53,307 bases of DNA from Myxococcales bacterium (GTDB lineage: Bacteria > Myxococcota_A > Polyangia > Fen-1088), in the NCBI GenBank assembly GCA_003158455.1, contig PMJO01000145.1:319-53625 (forward strand), given 5' to 3'. Position numbers and translations under genes: made by a program. Every line of letters starts with the position of its first letter. Positions within the stretch are counted from its first letter, which is position 1. Below the pieces are notes generated by a model, which saw only the letters and a program-made list of their open reading frames with translations, ran no database searches and had not been told where the DNA came from. Positions 1 to 9,169 of this stretch are shown here, piece after piece.

Positions 1-259
1 GATAGAATGTTCCACCGGGGACCAGCAAGCTGGTGCAGCAGTCCTCGTTTTCCAGCGGCCCGCAGGTCGCGGCCAGGCCGTTACAGCTTGGCGGAGTTCC
101 GCCTGCTGTCGTAGTTCCGCCGGCACTGGTCGTCCCTCCGGTGGCTCCGCTCGTACCTCCCTCGCTCGCGTCGATGTTGGGCATAGTCGTGCGTGCGCAA
201 GCCAGCCCAGTCAACCCGAGCGCCACACTGATCGCGAGCCATCGACACTTGCACATCAT
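1..259 (-). CDS. Partial lipoprotein with the start of a formylglycine-generating-enzyme (SUMF1-like) domain
   Basis: Only the first 86 codons lie in the window; the rest runs off the left edge. The protein starts at ATG 259 (a second ATG follows at 256) with a basic, hydrophobic signal peptide ending in a Gly-Leu-Ala-Cys lipobox-like site near residue 21. A Gly/Ser/Thr-rich linker follows (SEGGTSGATGG), then a Cys-rich stretch (CNGLAATCGP, DCC) and LVPGGTFY, which is how the SUMF1 fold typically begins in myxobacterial lipoproteins. These are outer-membrane lipoproteins of largely unknown substrate; true FGEs oxidise a sulfatase Cys. The catalytic part is not visible, so activity cannot be judged. 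It is divergent from the gene at 539, leaving about 280 bases of shared upstream DNA in which I see no clear promoter. Confidence 0.7.
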   Translation of the reverse strand, partial: MMCKCRWLAISVALGLTGLACARTTMPNIDASEGGTSGATGGTTSAGGTTTAGGTPPSCNGLAATCGPLENEDCCTSLLVPGGTFY

Positions 260-538
260 ACCCGCCAGATTATCAGAAAGCTGGTTCAAGAAATGCTTGG
301 CGCTGCCCGCGTTCGGGCACAAGTTCGTGAAGGACATCAGGGTTCCCATGTCGAACAGTGTTAGACTTTCACCACCATGGACGCGGGATGGAAGCGCGGG
401 AATCTTGATCGCTTGGGAAAGGAGAGCGTTCGCCGAGAAACGCGCGGGTATGTCGCTGTCCGTCATTCCTTGATCCATTGGCAGAGAAATTGCTTCAAGT
501 TGGGATAACGTGATCAGCAGCGACGAAAGGATCGCTTG

Positions 539-1573
539 ATGAAACTCAGCTGGACGCTCTTGTCGACGCTGACGTTTTCCTTGCTTTCGGCTGCGCAAGC
601 CCATTCGGCAGTCGTGGCGGTCATGCCGGTACGGGGAGTTAATCTTACGGAGGGGCAGTGCGATGCCATCGGCGTGCTCTTCGCGAATGCCTTTGCCCGC
701 GACAGCCAAGTCGCGGTGGCGTCGCCGCTAGAGACCAAGCCGGCTCTCGCTCAGGGCAGAACCTCCCTGGCTGTCGCGGCGCGATTTGGGGTTGCCGAGT
801 ATGTGGAACTCACGGCCATCCAGGTGGGAAAGAGAGTCACGCTGGCTGGAATCATCTCCGGGAAGGATGGCAAAGAACTCTTTCGCGCGGAGACGGCTGC
901 TCCGAGTCTGGATGACATGGAACTGGCGGCGGCTCGCCTGGCTCGCGCCTTGATATTGCGGGAGCCCATCCCTAGGATGCCGCTTGTGCAGGCCGCTGGC
1001 GAGCCCCTGCAGGTTGCGTCTTTTCCAGCGGGCGGCGTGGCGGGAGCTGCGGAACCAGGAGTCAAGCCAAGGGCGCTCGGCATGAAGACGGCTTTCATCT
1101 TCCCACTGGCGTCCGGCCGGTCGTTCTTCCCCGTGTTGTCCCTGCAATTCGACGGCCGGCTAGGGACAAGAAACTATTTCCTCGAATTTGGCGCTGGAGT
1201 GGCCGTGCCCACGGACAGCCAAAGCAGCTCCAACACGATTGGGCTGTTTGCCCTATTTGGCGAGATCGGGGGAAGTCTATACTTGTCGGACGGCTCTATT
1301 GCGCCATACATTGGCGCTGGGATCTCGCCGGGGTATTGGGTCTACGATAGAATGGCCTCTAGCAACGGCAATCCCCTTCGGTGCGCCATCTACGGCCAAG
1401 CCGGGATTACCTTCACGCGCGATTCCCCGACCAAGATCTACGCCGAAGTCCGGGTATCCCAGCACATCGTGGGCTTCGTGGACGAAGGCACCGACTACTC
1501 GACAGATGGCACGACGGCCAGCAGTTCCTACTATCCGACTCTGCTTGCGTTGCAATTCGGGCTTGGCTGGTAG
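539..1573 (+). CDS. Outer-membrane beta-barrel protein, first of two tandem paralogues
   Basis: 344 residues with a signal peptide ending near AQA-H. The N-terminal half (about 24-135) is a soluble alpha/beta domain with a VVAVMPVRGVNLTEGQC strand-loop that recalls TolB-N/FlgO-like domains. After a Pro/Gly-rich linker (about 150-180) the C-terminal half has alternating strands (FIFPLASG, SLQFDGRLGTRNYFLEFG, YIGAGISP, KIYAEVRVSQ) and ends in Gly-Leu-Gly-Trp, the terminal aromatic residue expected of an outer-membrane barrel. I chose ATG 539 over TTG 536 because the paralogue at 1621 has the same AAGGATCGC spacer before its ATG. The two genes are 47 bases apart and probably co-transcribed. The function is unknown. 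Confidence 0.75.
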   Translation: MKLSWTLLSTLTFSLLSAAQAHSAVVAVMPVRGVNLTEGQCDAIGVLFANAFARDSQVAVASPLETKPALAQGRTSLAVAARFGVAEYVELTAIQVGKRVTLAGIISGKDGKELFRAETAAPSLDDMELAAARLARALILREPIPRMPLVQAAGEPLQVASFPAGGVAGAAEPGVKPRALGMKTAFIFPLASGRSFFPVLSLQFDGRLGTRNYFLEFGAGVAVPTDSQSSSNTIGLFALFGEIGGSLYLSDGSIAPYIGAGISPGYWVYDRMASSNGNPLRCAIYGQAGITFTRDSPTKIYAEVRVSQHIVGFVDEGTDYSTDGTTASSSYYPTLLALQFGLGW

Positions 1574-1620
1574 TGCCGGAAGTTGGAAACTAAAGTGACG
1601 AGCAAGGAAAGGATCGCCTC

Positions 1621-2652
1621 ATGAGATTGATTTGCGTACTCTTGCCAGTACTGACCTTCCTTTCATCGGCCCAAGCCCAGCCTGCGGTGGTGGCGGTAAT
1701 GCCGCTTCAGGGGGTAAATCTCACCGAAGGGCAGTGTGAAGCCATCGGCGTTCTGTTCAGCAATGCATTGGCCCGCGAGGCCAATGTCGCGGTGGCGTCG
1801 CCCTTGGAAACCAAGCGCGTGCTCCAACAAACCAAGACCGCGCAGGCGGCCGCGGCGCAACTGGGGGCGGTCGAATACATCGAGCTCCGTGCCATCCAGC
1901 TTGGCGTCAAAGTCACTTTGGCTGGCATCCGCTATGCCAAGGATGGCAGGGAACTGTTCCGCGTGGAGACCTTCGCATTGAGCTTGGATGACACGGAATT
2001 GGCAACCGCGCGGTTGGCACACGCTCTGGCATGGCGGCAGCCCATTCCCACCATTATGCCCCCGGCCCCGATCCCCGAAACTTGGGAAGCCTACCCTCCG
2101 GCGCCGAGCCCGGCCCCGGGCGCGAACGGCTACCCTAGTTCCCTGGGCCTCAAGACGGGATTCATCTTTCCGGTGGCTTCCGGCAAGTCCATTTCTCCGA
2201 TGATCTCGCTGCAATTCGACGGCCGGATGGGGACCAGGGACTACTTCATCGAATTTGGTGCTGGTGCGGCCATCGCCACGGACAGTGAATACAGCACTGG
2301 CACAACCCGGATCGAGGGGGTTTTCGCCGAGCTCGGCGGAAGTTATTTCCTGTCCGATGGCAGTATTGCGCCCTACATCGGCGCCGGTATTTCACCGAGA
2401 ATTTTGCAGTCCAGCACCTATTCCAACAACACGTACAGCGACAACAGCAACACCGGCGCCCGGTGCGCTCTCTATGGCCAATTCGGATTCAACTTCACCC
2501 GCGATTCCCGATCGCGGGTCTTCGCCGAATTGCGCGTCTCCCAGAACGTTGTCGGTTTCTCGGACCAGACTACGGATTCAAACTATAACACGGTGAGCAC
2601 TGGTACGTACTACCCGACGGAATTCGCATTGCAGGCTGGAATCGGTTGGTAG
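1621..2652 (+). CDS. Outer-membrane beta-barrel protein, second tandem paralogue
   Basis: 343 residues, colinear with the preceding gene over the whole length: signal peptide, the VVAVMPLQGVNLTEGQC segment, Pro-rich linker (about 140-170, richer in Pro here), and a barrel-like C-terminal half ending Gly-Ile-Gly-Trp. A good ribosome site (GGAAAGG) lies 9 bases before ATG 1621. The loops differ most, especially a Ser/Asn/Thr-rich insertion near residues 262-280 where the first copy is shorter, which suits surface-exposed loops. It is a tandem duplication that has clearly diverged. The function is unknown; a porin-like or assembly role is possible but not shown. Confidence 0.75.
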   Translation: MRLICVLLPVLTFLSSAQAQPAVVAVMPLQGVNLTEGQCEAIGVLFSNALAREANVAVASPLETKRVLQQTKTAQAAAAQLGAVEYIELRAIQLGVKVTLAGIRYAKDGRELFRVETFALSLDDTELATARLAHALAWRQPIPTIMPPAPIPETWEAYPPAPSPAPGANGYPSSLGLKTGFIFPVASGKSISPMISLQFDGRMGTRDYFIEFGAGAAIATDSEYSTGTTRIEGVFAELGGSYFLSDGSIAPYIGAGISPRILQSSTYSNNTYSDNSNTGARCALYGQFGFNFTRDSRSRVFAELRVSQNVVGFSDQTTDSNYNTVSTGTYYPTEFALQAGIGW

Positions 2653-2709
2653 TGGGTTCGCGGAGATTCTTGTTCACGCCTTGCCTCGGGCAAGGGTAGA
2701 CTGGGCGCG

Positions 2710-4152
2710 ATGTGCTTGCGCTTCCGTGCTGCCCATGCCTTGTTTCTCGTCGGCATCACTGCGCCCGGTTGCCGGGGCAGCGCTGTGCAGGCTGACGTAA
2801 CCCCGCTGTCGGCAGAATTCGATCCGGACGCGATCTGCGCGTTGCCCGGCTACCGATCCGGCATGGTGAACGAGCCGGTCTTTGGCGGACAGGCCTTCGT
2901 CATGGAAGCAGGTCCCACCGATGCTCCCACCGTGGTGCTCGTCCATGGACTCGGGGAAAACGGTGCGCGCGACTTCTACCCGCTATTGCCATCCCTGGCG
3001 AGCGTCTACCACGTGGTGACCTTTGATTTGCCTGGATTCGGTCGCTCGACCCATGGCCACGAGCTCTACTCGCCCGAGCGCTACGTAGAATTTATTCACG
3101 CTGTGGTGGGGCAGCGTTGCCGAGGACCGTTCAACCTGGTCGGGCATTCCATGGGTGGTGCGCTGGCTTTGCTGTACGCGGCTTCATTCCCGACGGACGT
3201 CAGCCGGTTGCTCTTAGTCGACGTGGCAGGAATCCTTCACCAGAAGGCATACGCCAACTTCGCCCTCTTTGCCGGATTGGAGAGCGTCCTGGGATTTCTG
3301 GGTGAGGTCGGAAAGCAGGCTCTGCGGGCAGGCATGGAAAAGGCCTCGCAGGAAACGCAACCACTGCAACCACTCTTGCCAGGCGCCCCTGACCTGAGGA
3401 TCTTGCTGCAAAACGATCTACTGCGCGCCACCTTGCTCGATCGCCCAGACCGCATCGCGGCGCTCGCCTTGATTCTGGACAACTTCGGCCCCGCCATCGC
3501 GCAGGTGCGAGCTCCCACATGGATCCTCTGGGGCCGACATGATGCGATCGCTTCACAGCGCACGGGACTCGTGCTGCAGGCCAGACTGCCCCATGCGCAG
3601 TTCTATGTGCTGGAAGCTTCCGGCCACGATCCCATGCTGTCGGAGCCGGCCGCCATGTCGCAGTTCATGCTGAGATGGCTGGGCACGCCGATTGACCATC
3701 TTGCCCTCCCGGCCGCGCCTCCTCCACTCGCGCCGTCGGCGCGTGCGGGCCGTTGCGCGAGTGAGAACGGCATGCGCTTTTCCGGAGACTATTCCGAGAT
3801 CGAAATCGTCGGCTGCCATGATGTTCGGTTGAAGGACGTCCGGGCCGCCGCCATACGCGTGCGCAATTCGGAGGTCGTAATAGAAGATACCCGGGTCAGC
3901 GCTGCCGAGACGGCGTTGCAGGTGGTCGGCTCGCAGGTCGAGATGACGGCTTGCGACCTCAGCGGGACGGTCGCTCTGGACAGCGAGGGCAGCAAGGTCG
4001 ATCTAGCTGGAGTCAACCTGCTGGGGCGGCGCGCGGGCGTCCATGTCTCCGGCTCCTCACAGATCATCTTCTCCGTCTGCAGACTGGACAGTCCCATCAA
4101 TCACCGCTACTTGCACGATGCAATGGAGCTCAACTTGGGAGCAGAGCTGTGA
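2710..4152 (+). CDS. Alpha/beta-hydrolase lipoprotein with C-terminal beta-helix-like tail
   Basis: 480 residues. A short hydrophobic N-terminus ends in Ala-Pro-Gly-Cys (Cys21), a plausible lipobox. Residues 70-330 are an alpha/beta-hydrolase fold: VLVHGLGENG oxyanion loop, nucleophile elbow GHSMGG (Ser147), acid in WGRHD (Asp278) and His in SGHD (His306), so the triad is complete. Residues about 345-480 are different: short repeated strands (EIEIVGCHDVRLKDV, IRVRNSEVVIEDTRV, LQVVGSQVEMTACDL) typical of a right-handed parallel beta-helix. It probably acts as a membrane-anchored esterase or lipase; the substrate is unknown. It lies 57 bases after the paralogue pair and 74 before the next secreted protein, all on the same strand. 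Confidence 0.75.
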   Translation: MCLRFRAAHALFLVGITAPGCRGSAVQADVTPLSAEFDPDAICALPGYRSGMVNEPVFGGQAFVMEAGPTDAPTVVLVHGLGENGARDFYPLLPSLASVYHVVTFDLPGFGRSTHGHELYSPERYVEFIHAVVGQRCRGPFNLVGHSMGGALALLYAASFPTDVSRLLLVDVAGILHQKAYANFALFAGLESVLGFLGEVGKQALRAGMEKASQETQPLQPLLPGAPDLRILLQNDLLRATLLDRPDRIAALALILDNFGPAIAQVRAPTWILWGRHDAIASQRTGLVLQARLPHAQFYVLEASGHDPMLSEPAAMSQFMLRWLGTPIDHLALPAAPPPLAPSARAGRCASENGMRFSGDYSEIEIVGCHDVRLKDVRAAAIRVRNSEVVIEDTRVSAAETALQVVGSQVEMTACDLSGTVALDSEGSKVDLAGVNLLGRRAGVHVSGSSQIIFSVCRLDSPINHRYLHDAMELNLGAEL

Positions 4153-4226
4153 AGGCGGACCGGCTGTCCCACTGCGCCGGGGATCGCGTCGGCGTTTCGC
4201 AGCCTGCAAATGCAGGAGGTCGCTAG

Positions 4227-5453
4227 ATGAAGATGGATCTTGCACATCATTGGGGTGCAATGGCCATTGCGGCCAGTTTGGTGAGCGGGCCGGTTTTCGC
4301 GGCGGGAAACGAGCCGGCGCGGCTTCGTGTCGCGGGAGCACTCGTCGACGATGTGGTTCGCAGCTTGCTTCCCGTCATGCTGCCCGGACCTGGGGCAGGG
4401 CCGGGCAAAGATGGAGCGGCTCCTTCGGCGGCGATCCTCACTGAGATCAGGTATTGCGGAGCGACCGACAAAGGGGCCGGCCTCTTTCGCGCGGTGATTC
4501 GCCAGACAGCGCTCGACTCGGGCGCGCCGTTTCTCCTTCCCGCTGGCGAGGCTTGCCGTCCTGCTCTGGCCGATCTGGCGAAACAGCTAGCTGCACCCGT
4601 CGCGGGCGTCGCCATCGCAGATTTGCAGGCCACTTGGAAACCCTGGGAGTTGCGGCTGGCCCTGTTGCGCTCCATTGCGCTGGCCCCCTCCAAGTCCGCG
4701 CCCATATCGGATCTCGACAACCGTCGCAATCTGTGGACCATCTCCACGTCGGATCTTGGTCTTCCCGCCGATGCGGGTGAACCGATCATCCTTCACGTCG
4801 CGCCCCGGTTTGCCGCCGGCGCGATCGAGATTGCAGTGGTTGTCGGCGAACGTGGCTCTGCCACACCCACGCCTTCGGGACACAGCGGCCCCAGCGCCGC
4901 CCCGCTTGGTGAGGCGAATTTGACCGCGGACATACCGGTTTCCTTCGCCAACCAGGTTCTGCGACGCTTGACCTGGACACAGCCGCTGGCTATTTCCGTG
5001 GATAGCGACGTAGTCGATTTGGAGAACCTGACCATTGCGCAGGAAAAATCGGGACTGACGATTCACGGAAACGCAACCCCTCGATCGATCCGCGAAACCG
5101 TGCGTTTCACCGTGGCTATGAACGGGGAGGACCTGCGCCTGGCTTCTGTGCTTACGCAGGGACAGATGGAGAACTGCGCGGGGCAAGGAGCCTTCGCAAC
5201 GGTGGCCTGCAATCTGCGCAACAGCGCCCGCCAAGGCGTTGCGGGAGCGCTAGGTGCGACACTGACCCAAAGATACCAAGGTCAACTGGTGCGCGAGTTG
5301 GTCGGCCAACGTTCGCTTGGGTTCAGCGTGGGTGTCCGCAGGCTAGAGATTCATGGCGATTTGCTGCGACTAAGCTGCGGCGCAGCCGCTCTGTCGTCTG
5401 CGGCGCGATTCGAAGCCGGAGGCACTAGCAAGGAAAGCGGTTCGGCGATGTGA
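4227..5453 (+). CDS. Secreted protein of unknown function
   Basis: 408 residues with an Ala-rich signal peptide (cleavage near FAA-G). No family was recognised with certainty. The C-terminal half (about 230-385) has amphipathic strands such as ADIPVSFANQVLRRL and LGFSVGVRRLEIHGDLLRLSC, which resemble lipid-binding or membrane-mimetic beta-rich folds, but this is only an impression. Two Cys in the C-terminal half (ENCAGQG, VACNLRN) could pair. ATG 4227 is preceded by GGAGG 10 bases upstream, a good start. It is convergent with the next gene (24 bases between stops). Confidence 0.6.
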   Translation: MKMDLAHHWGAMAIAASLVSGPVFAAGNEPARLRVAGALVDDVVRSLLPVMLPGPGAGPGKDGAAPSAAILTEIRYCGATDKGAGLFRAVIRQTALDSGAPFLLPAGEACRPALADLAKQLAAPVAGVAIADLQATWKPWELRLALLRSIALAPSKSAPISDLDNRRNLWTISTSDLGLPADAGEPIILHVAPRFAAGAIEIAVVVGERGSATPTPSGHSGPSAAPLGEANLTADIPVSFANQVLRRLTWTQPLAISVDSDVVDLENLTIAQEKSGLTIHGNATPRSIRETVRFTVAMNGEDLRLASVLTQGQMENCAGQGAFATVACNLRNSARQGVAGALGATLTQRYQGQLVRELVGQRSLGFSVGVRRLEIHGDLLRLSCGAAALSSAARFEAGGTSKESGSAM

Positions 5454-5477
5454 TCTGGGAACGCTGAAGCGGCGACC

Positions 5478-6248
5478 TCAGAACACGCTGCCAACCGACC
5501 CAAACGCCCCCCCCTGAGTTGGCACCACGCCGACCATCACGCCTGACGAAGCGCTCGCTTCCGGCTTTCCACTAGAGACGTAGCGCGAAATCCCGACAAT
5601 ACTAAGCACCACACCGGTTGCTTGCGCGAGGCCGAGGAGTGCGCAAACCACCTTGCCGCCGCTGTGGCTGTTGGCGTCGGGGAGCGCGATCCAAGGACCC
5701 GCAATCGGCACCAGCAGAGCCTTGCCGGTGGAGTTGCAGTTCAAACAGATCTCGCCCGGGTGGCTATCCTCGTAACTGAGCAGTTCCACCCCGACCAAAG
5801 CGGAGAACAAATAGGTGCCGCCCAAAGTAGCGAGCCCAGCGATCATAAGGCCCTTCTTGCGAGCGGGCCGCTCAGGCTCCTCTGGGACCTCCGGCGGGTA
5901 CGAGGGACGGTTGGACGGATAGCGAGCGGCTGGAGGCGGAGGGTATCCAGCTGGGGGAGGCGGATAGGCCACCGGGGCCGGTGGGTACATGGGCACGGCC
6001 GGCGCGCCCGCGGTGCCAGGAGCTTGGTCGGTCGCCGACGCCCCAGCCTGCAATCCGCGGTCCGAGGGCGAGGCCGGAGCGGGAGCGGCCGGCGCCACGC
6101 CTGTCGCACCGGTGCCGTAAGGTTCGGCCGCCGATGCCATCCGCGGCGACGCCATCACCAGAGCGCAGGGAAGGAGTGCGAACACGAAATTCGCCCAACC
6201 GATGTCCACAGTTCTGATTGTCATTGGGGCGCATGCTATCGACGGCAT
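5478..6248 (-). CDS. Proline-rich membrane protein of unknown function
   Basis: 256 residues. An N-terminal hydrophobic segment (about 20-40) is followed by a long Ala/Pro/Tyr-rich low-complexity stretch (about 45-120, YPPPP motifs), a basic turn (ERPARKKG), and two more hydrophobic segments (about 133-155 and 195-222). This layout is common in myxobacterial envelope proteins, where the Pro/Tyr stretch spans periplasm or wall. A Cys-rich loop (CLNCNS) lies between the membrane segments. ATG 6248 has a weak GAGG upstream; ATG 6224 is the alternative start. No enzyme motif is seen. Confidence 0.6.
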   Translation of the reverse strand: MPSIACAPMTIRTVDIGWANFVFALLPCALVMASPRMASAAEPYGTGATGVAPAAPAPASPSDRGLQAGASATDQAPGTAGAPAVPMYPPAPVAYPPPPAGYPPPPAARYPSNRPSYPPEVPEEPERPARKKGLMIAGLATLGGTYLFSALVGVELLSYEDSHPGEICLNCNSTGKALLVPIAGPWIALPDANSHSGGKVVCALLGLAQATGVVLSIVGISRYVSSGKPEASASSGVMVGVVPTQGGAFGSVGSVF

Positions 6249-6286
6249 GCCGCCCTCGTCAATCGAATTCTGCCGGCGTGATTTCG

Positions 6287-7018
6287 TCAGCTAGCTTCGA
6301 GTGTGCCACGCACGCGGACGGCAAGTTCCGCGGTGGTGGATGCTGCGGCCTCGGCGGCGCTGATGACCGCGAGTTGCCGGACCTCGATCGCATTGTCCGC
6401 GTTGGCATCGAAAGTCAGGCGGCCGGGGGGGAAGACCCGATCGGTTCCCCCCAGACGCAACACCACGATGGGTGCGGCCAACTGCTGGGCAAGATAGAAG
6501 GCCCCCCGCTTGAGAGAGGCGAGCCTGCCGTCGCGGCTGCGGGTGCCTTCAGGAAAGACGAGCAGGTTGTCGCCCGACTGGAGACACCGCTGGACGCGGT
6601 CGATCCACGGACGGCCTTCGGCGAAGAGATCGGGACCGAGAAATCCGGCACCCAAAAGCAGCCAGCCGAAGACCGGCACGCGAAAGAAGTCAGGCCGCAC
6701 AATGGTGATGGTACCGGGCAGGAGCGATAGCAAGAGTAGCGGATCGAGAAAGGACAGGTGGTTGCACACCACCACGCTGCCGCGGATGAATCGCAACTGG
6801 GACCGTTGCGGGACATCGAGGCGTATGCGCGGGAGCACGCGCAACAGGATGGCAATAAAGCCCCTCGCGTAGCTGCGCAGGGCCCAGGAAAGGCCCCGGC
6901 GTCCGCGCACGATCCCGGCGCCCAGAAAAATCAACCAGTAGCCGATGAGAAATGCGCCGACAAAATAGATCCACAAGACGACCGTGACAAGAACGGAAAG
7001 AGTCCGCCCGCGTCTCAT
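6287..7018 (-). CDS. PlsC-type 1-acylglycerol-3-phosphate acyltransferase-like protein
   Basis: 243 residues, last gene of the leftward biosynthetic operon. Two hydrophobic N-terminal segments anchor it; the acyltransferase block has the NHLSFLD motif (His87, Asp92; H-x4-D) and FPEGTRS (Glu157-Gly158), the catalytic and glycerol-phosphate-binding signatures of PlsC enzymes. Family members move an acyl group from acyl-ACP/CoA to lysophosphatidate. In this operon with two ACPs and ketosynthases it more likely attaches the cluster's own acyl chain to a glycerolipid or related anchor; that is inference. Its ATG overlaps the stop of the deacetylase gene (ATGA), so the two are translationally coupled. 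Confidence 0.85.
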   Translation of the reverse strand: MRRGRTLSVLVTVVLWIYFVGAFLIGYWLIFLGAGIVRGRRGLSWALRSYARGFIAILLRVLPRIRLDVPQRSQLRFIRGSVVVCNHLSFLDPLLLLSLLPGTITIVRPDFFRVPVFGWLLLGAGFLGPDLFAEGRPWIDRVQRCLQSGDNLLVFPEGTRSRDGRLASLKRGAFYLAQQLAAPIVVLRLGGTDRVFPPGRLTFDANADNAIEVRQLAVISAAEAAASTTAELAVRVRGTLEAS

Positions 7019-7812
7019 TGCGACGGTTCCTGCGCAAGAGCCTGCGAAAGCGAGACGCAGCGCAAACCGCGGCGGCGGGCTTCCGCAAGAATGTCTGGCA
7101 ACGCCGCCACTCCGGCTGGCTCACGCTGACTGCGCTCCGCTGCATCATGGAGCAAGACGATCGCGCCGGGCCGCAACCCCGCGACGACTCGGCGAAGCGC
7201 AACCGCGGCCGTCGTGCCCGCCAGGCCGTCCCGAGCGCGCACGCTCCAACCCACCAGGGTCAGTCCGAGTCGACGGGCAACCAGTGCGGTTCGCGGGCTG
7301 ACGTGGCCAAGCGGTGGACGAAAAAGCCGCGGCCGTTGTCCGGTGGCGGCCGCGACCGCACCCTGGGCGCGTTCAACATCGAACGCGATGCGGTCGGGAT
7401 GGCGGAGTGACAGCAGCCTGTCGTGACGGTCGCCGTGCACGCCAATCTCGTGTCCGGCGGCGGCGATTTCGCGCAATACCTCGGGCGCTGTGCGTGCCTT
7501 CTCGCCCAGTACGAAGAACGTGGCGTGAGCACCAAAACTGCCGAGTGTCGCTAGAACCTTGCGGGTCGATTCGGGGTTGGGGCCATCATCGAAGGTCAGG
7601 ACGACCTGCAAGCGCCGGCTGGGGACGCAACAGATGACGGGGGCGAACATGGCGAGCCGTGGGATCATCACCCCCGCCAGGATCATGGCGCAATACCCGA
7701 GAAGTAGTGCAAAGCCAACCCAGATTGGCGGAGCAACAACAAGCATAGGCACCCACACCCCGGCCGCCGCGACCAAGGTTGAGGCGAGAAGAAGCATCCG
7801 TCCCCCGGACAT
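7015..7812 (-). CDS. Membrane-anchored polysaccharide deacetylase-like (NodB, CE4) protein
   Basis: 265 residues from ATG 7812, which follows the upstream stop after one base (TAAcATG); an in-frame TTG at 7827 and ATG at 7797 are alternatives. Two hydrophobic N-terminal segments (about 6-50) are followed by the CE4 domain: TFDDGPNP (Asp75-Asp76), a metal-binding His-x3-His (HGDRH), and RPPLGH. The family removes N- or O-acetyl groups from sugars. Its place between a B12 radical SAM enzyme and PlsC suggests it trims a sugar head group on the cluster product, perhaps one added by the glycosyltransferase at 27595. That role is inferred from context only. Confidence 0.8.
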   Translation of the reverse strand: MSGGRMLLLASTLVAAAGVWVPMLVVAPPIWVGFALLLGYCAMILAGVMIPRLAMFAPVICCVPSRRLQVVLTFDDGPNPESTRKVLATLGSFGAHATFFVLGEKARTAPEVLREIAAAGHEIGVHGDRHDRLLSLRHPDRIAFDVERAQGAVAAATGQRPRLFRPPLGHVSPRTALVARRLGLTLVGWSVRARDGLAGTTAAVALRRVVAGLRPGAIVLLHDAAERSQREPAGVAALPDILAEARRRGLRCVSLSQALAQEPSQ

Positions 7813-7813
7813 G

Positions 7814-9169
7814 TTACCCAGGCACAAGTCTATCCCACAAAGGGCCGACCTGGCCGCGCTGGTACATGCGCTTCATGACGGCCGCCGTGCTGGCGTCTCC
7901 CGAACCCACAACCCAATGGCGACGACCGCGGCTGCGCGTCGAAACCAGGTCGTGGATAGTGTCGGGGTGCAGGCCGGTGGGCAAGTAAAAGCGCGGCGCC
8001 AGCAAATCGTCGGTCGGGCCAACCCGTCCCTCGCGCAGGGCGACGCTGTAGAGCGGCGTGCCGGGATAGATGCGGACGCCGCAAAAGAAGAAGAGTGCGG
8101 CGTCCTCGATGCGGTCGCAGAGATCGAGGGTGGCGTTCACGCTAGCGACGGTTTCGCCCGGCCCGCCGAGCAGAACATAGTGGGCGACGTGCAAGCCGGC
8201 GACCCGCGCTTCGGCGTGGGCCGCCAGGGCGTGCTCCACCGTGAAGGGTTTGCGATAGCGGCGAAGCATGCCGGGGGAGAGACTTTCGGTTCCGAACTCC
8301 ACGTGGCTGAGCCCGGCGTTGCGCAACCGACGGTAGTAGTCGGAAGGCGGGCGCATCGGAGCAAAGAACGCACCCCATGGGACGGTGAGGTGGCGCGCTT
8401 GCAGGGCCTGGGCGACGGCAAGGTTGTGGCGAACGTGACTGTTGAAAACCGCGTCCGTCACGAAGATAAACTTCGCCCCGGCCGACACCAGCGACTGCCA
8501 CTCGCGGGCGACACCGCCCGGGTCAAACAGGCGAAGTTTTCGGCCTTCAATGGCCGGGTAGGTGCAGTAGCTGCAAAGAAACGGGCATCCGCGCTTGGTC
8601 TGCAGATTGAGCATGCCGCCCCACCGCAAATAGTGGGCCACGGTGTCCGACGTGGCGATCTCGCGGCAGAACGGGCCCGGCCATGCTTGCGGCGGCGCGA
8701 CGCGCGCCCCGCCCACCAGAACTCCCGGAATACGCAAGTGCAAAGGCGTGGCCTCGCGCGAGAGAGCATCAAGCAGCTCCGGCAGCCATTCGCCTTCTCC
8801 CACCACGCCATAGTCAGCCCCAAGCCGCAGCATGAGTGCTTCGGGAAAAATGCTGAAACCGGGTCCCCCCAGCACAAGTCGAGCATCGCTTGCGGCGCGA
8901 ATGCGCGCCACCAAGCGCTCGATCTCGGGAATGAATCCGTAGGGGTCGGTCGCCTCCACGTTGTCGATGTTGCGCAGAGAAAGGCCAACCACTTCAGGCA
9001 GAAACTCCTGACAGGCTTGCGCGAGAGCGGCCTCGGCCCCTTCACAGGCGAGGTCCAGGATGCGGACCTCATGCCGGCCCCGCAGCGCGGTGGCCACGTA
9101 GTCGATCCCGATGGGATAGACTGGAAACGGCGTAGTCATCCGGTTGGTGGCGACGAGCAAGACCCTCAT
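7814..9169 (-). CDS. Cobalamin-binding radical SAM enzyme
   Basis: 451 residues. Residues 1-135 form a B12-binding Rossmann-like domain (MRVLLVATNRM, VVGLSLRNID, RLVLGGPGFS); a DxHxxG motif is absent, as in many class B radical SAM enzymes. The radical SAM core follows with CPFLCSYC (Cys195, Cys199, Cys202) and a GGPGET segment. Such proteins carry out methylations and ring or carbon-skeleton changes on lipids and natural products, and members occur in proposed ladderane lipid loci. Start and stop overlap both neighbours (ATGA with the oxidoreductase gene), so it is expressed in step with them. Its substrate is probably the ACP- or lipid-bound chain, but nothing in the sequence proves that. 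Confidence 0.85.
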   Translation of the reverse strand: MRVLLVATNRMTTPFPVYPIGIDYVATALRGRHEVRILDLACEGAEAALAQACQEFLPEVVGLSLRNIDNVEATDPYGFIPEIERLVARIRAASDARLVLGGPGFSIFPEALMLRLGADYGVVGEGEWLPELLDALSREATPLHLRIPGVLVGGARVAPPQAWPGPFCREIATSDTVAHYLRWGGMLNLQTKRGCPFLCSYCTYPAIEGRKLRLFDPGGVAREWQSLVSAGAKFIFVTDAVFNSHVRHNLAVAQALQARHLTVPWGAFFAPMRPPSDYYRRLRNAGLSHVEFGTESLSPGMLRRYRKPFTVEHALAAHAEARVAGLHVAHYVLLGGPGETVASVNATLDLCDRIEDAALFFFCGVRIYPGTPLYSVALREGRVGPTDDLLAPRFYLPTGLHPDTIHDLVSTRSRGRRHWVVGSGDASTAAVMKRMYQRGQVGPLWDRLVPG

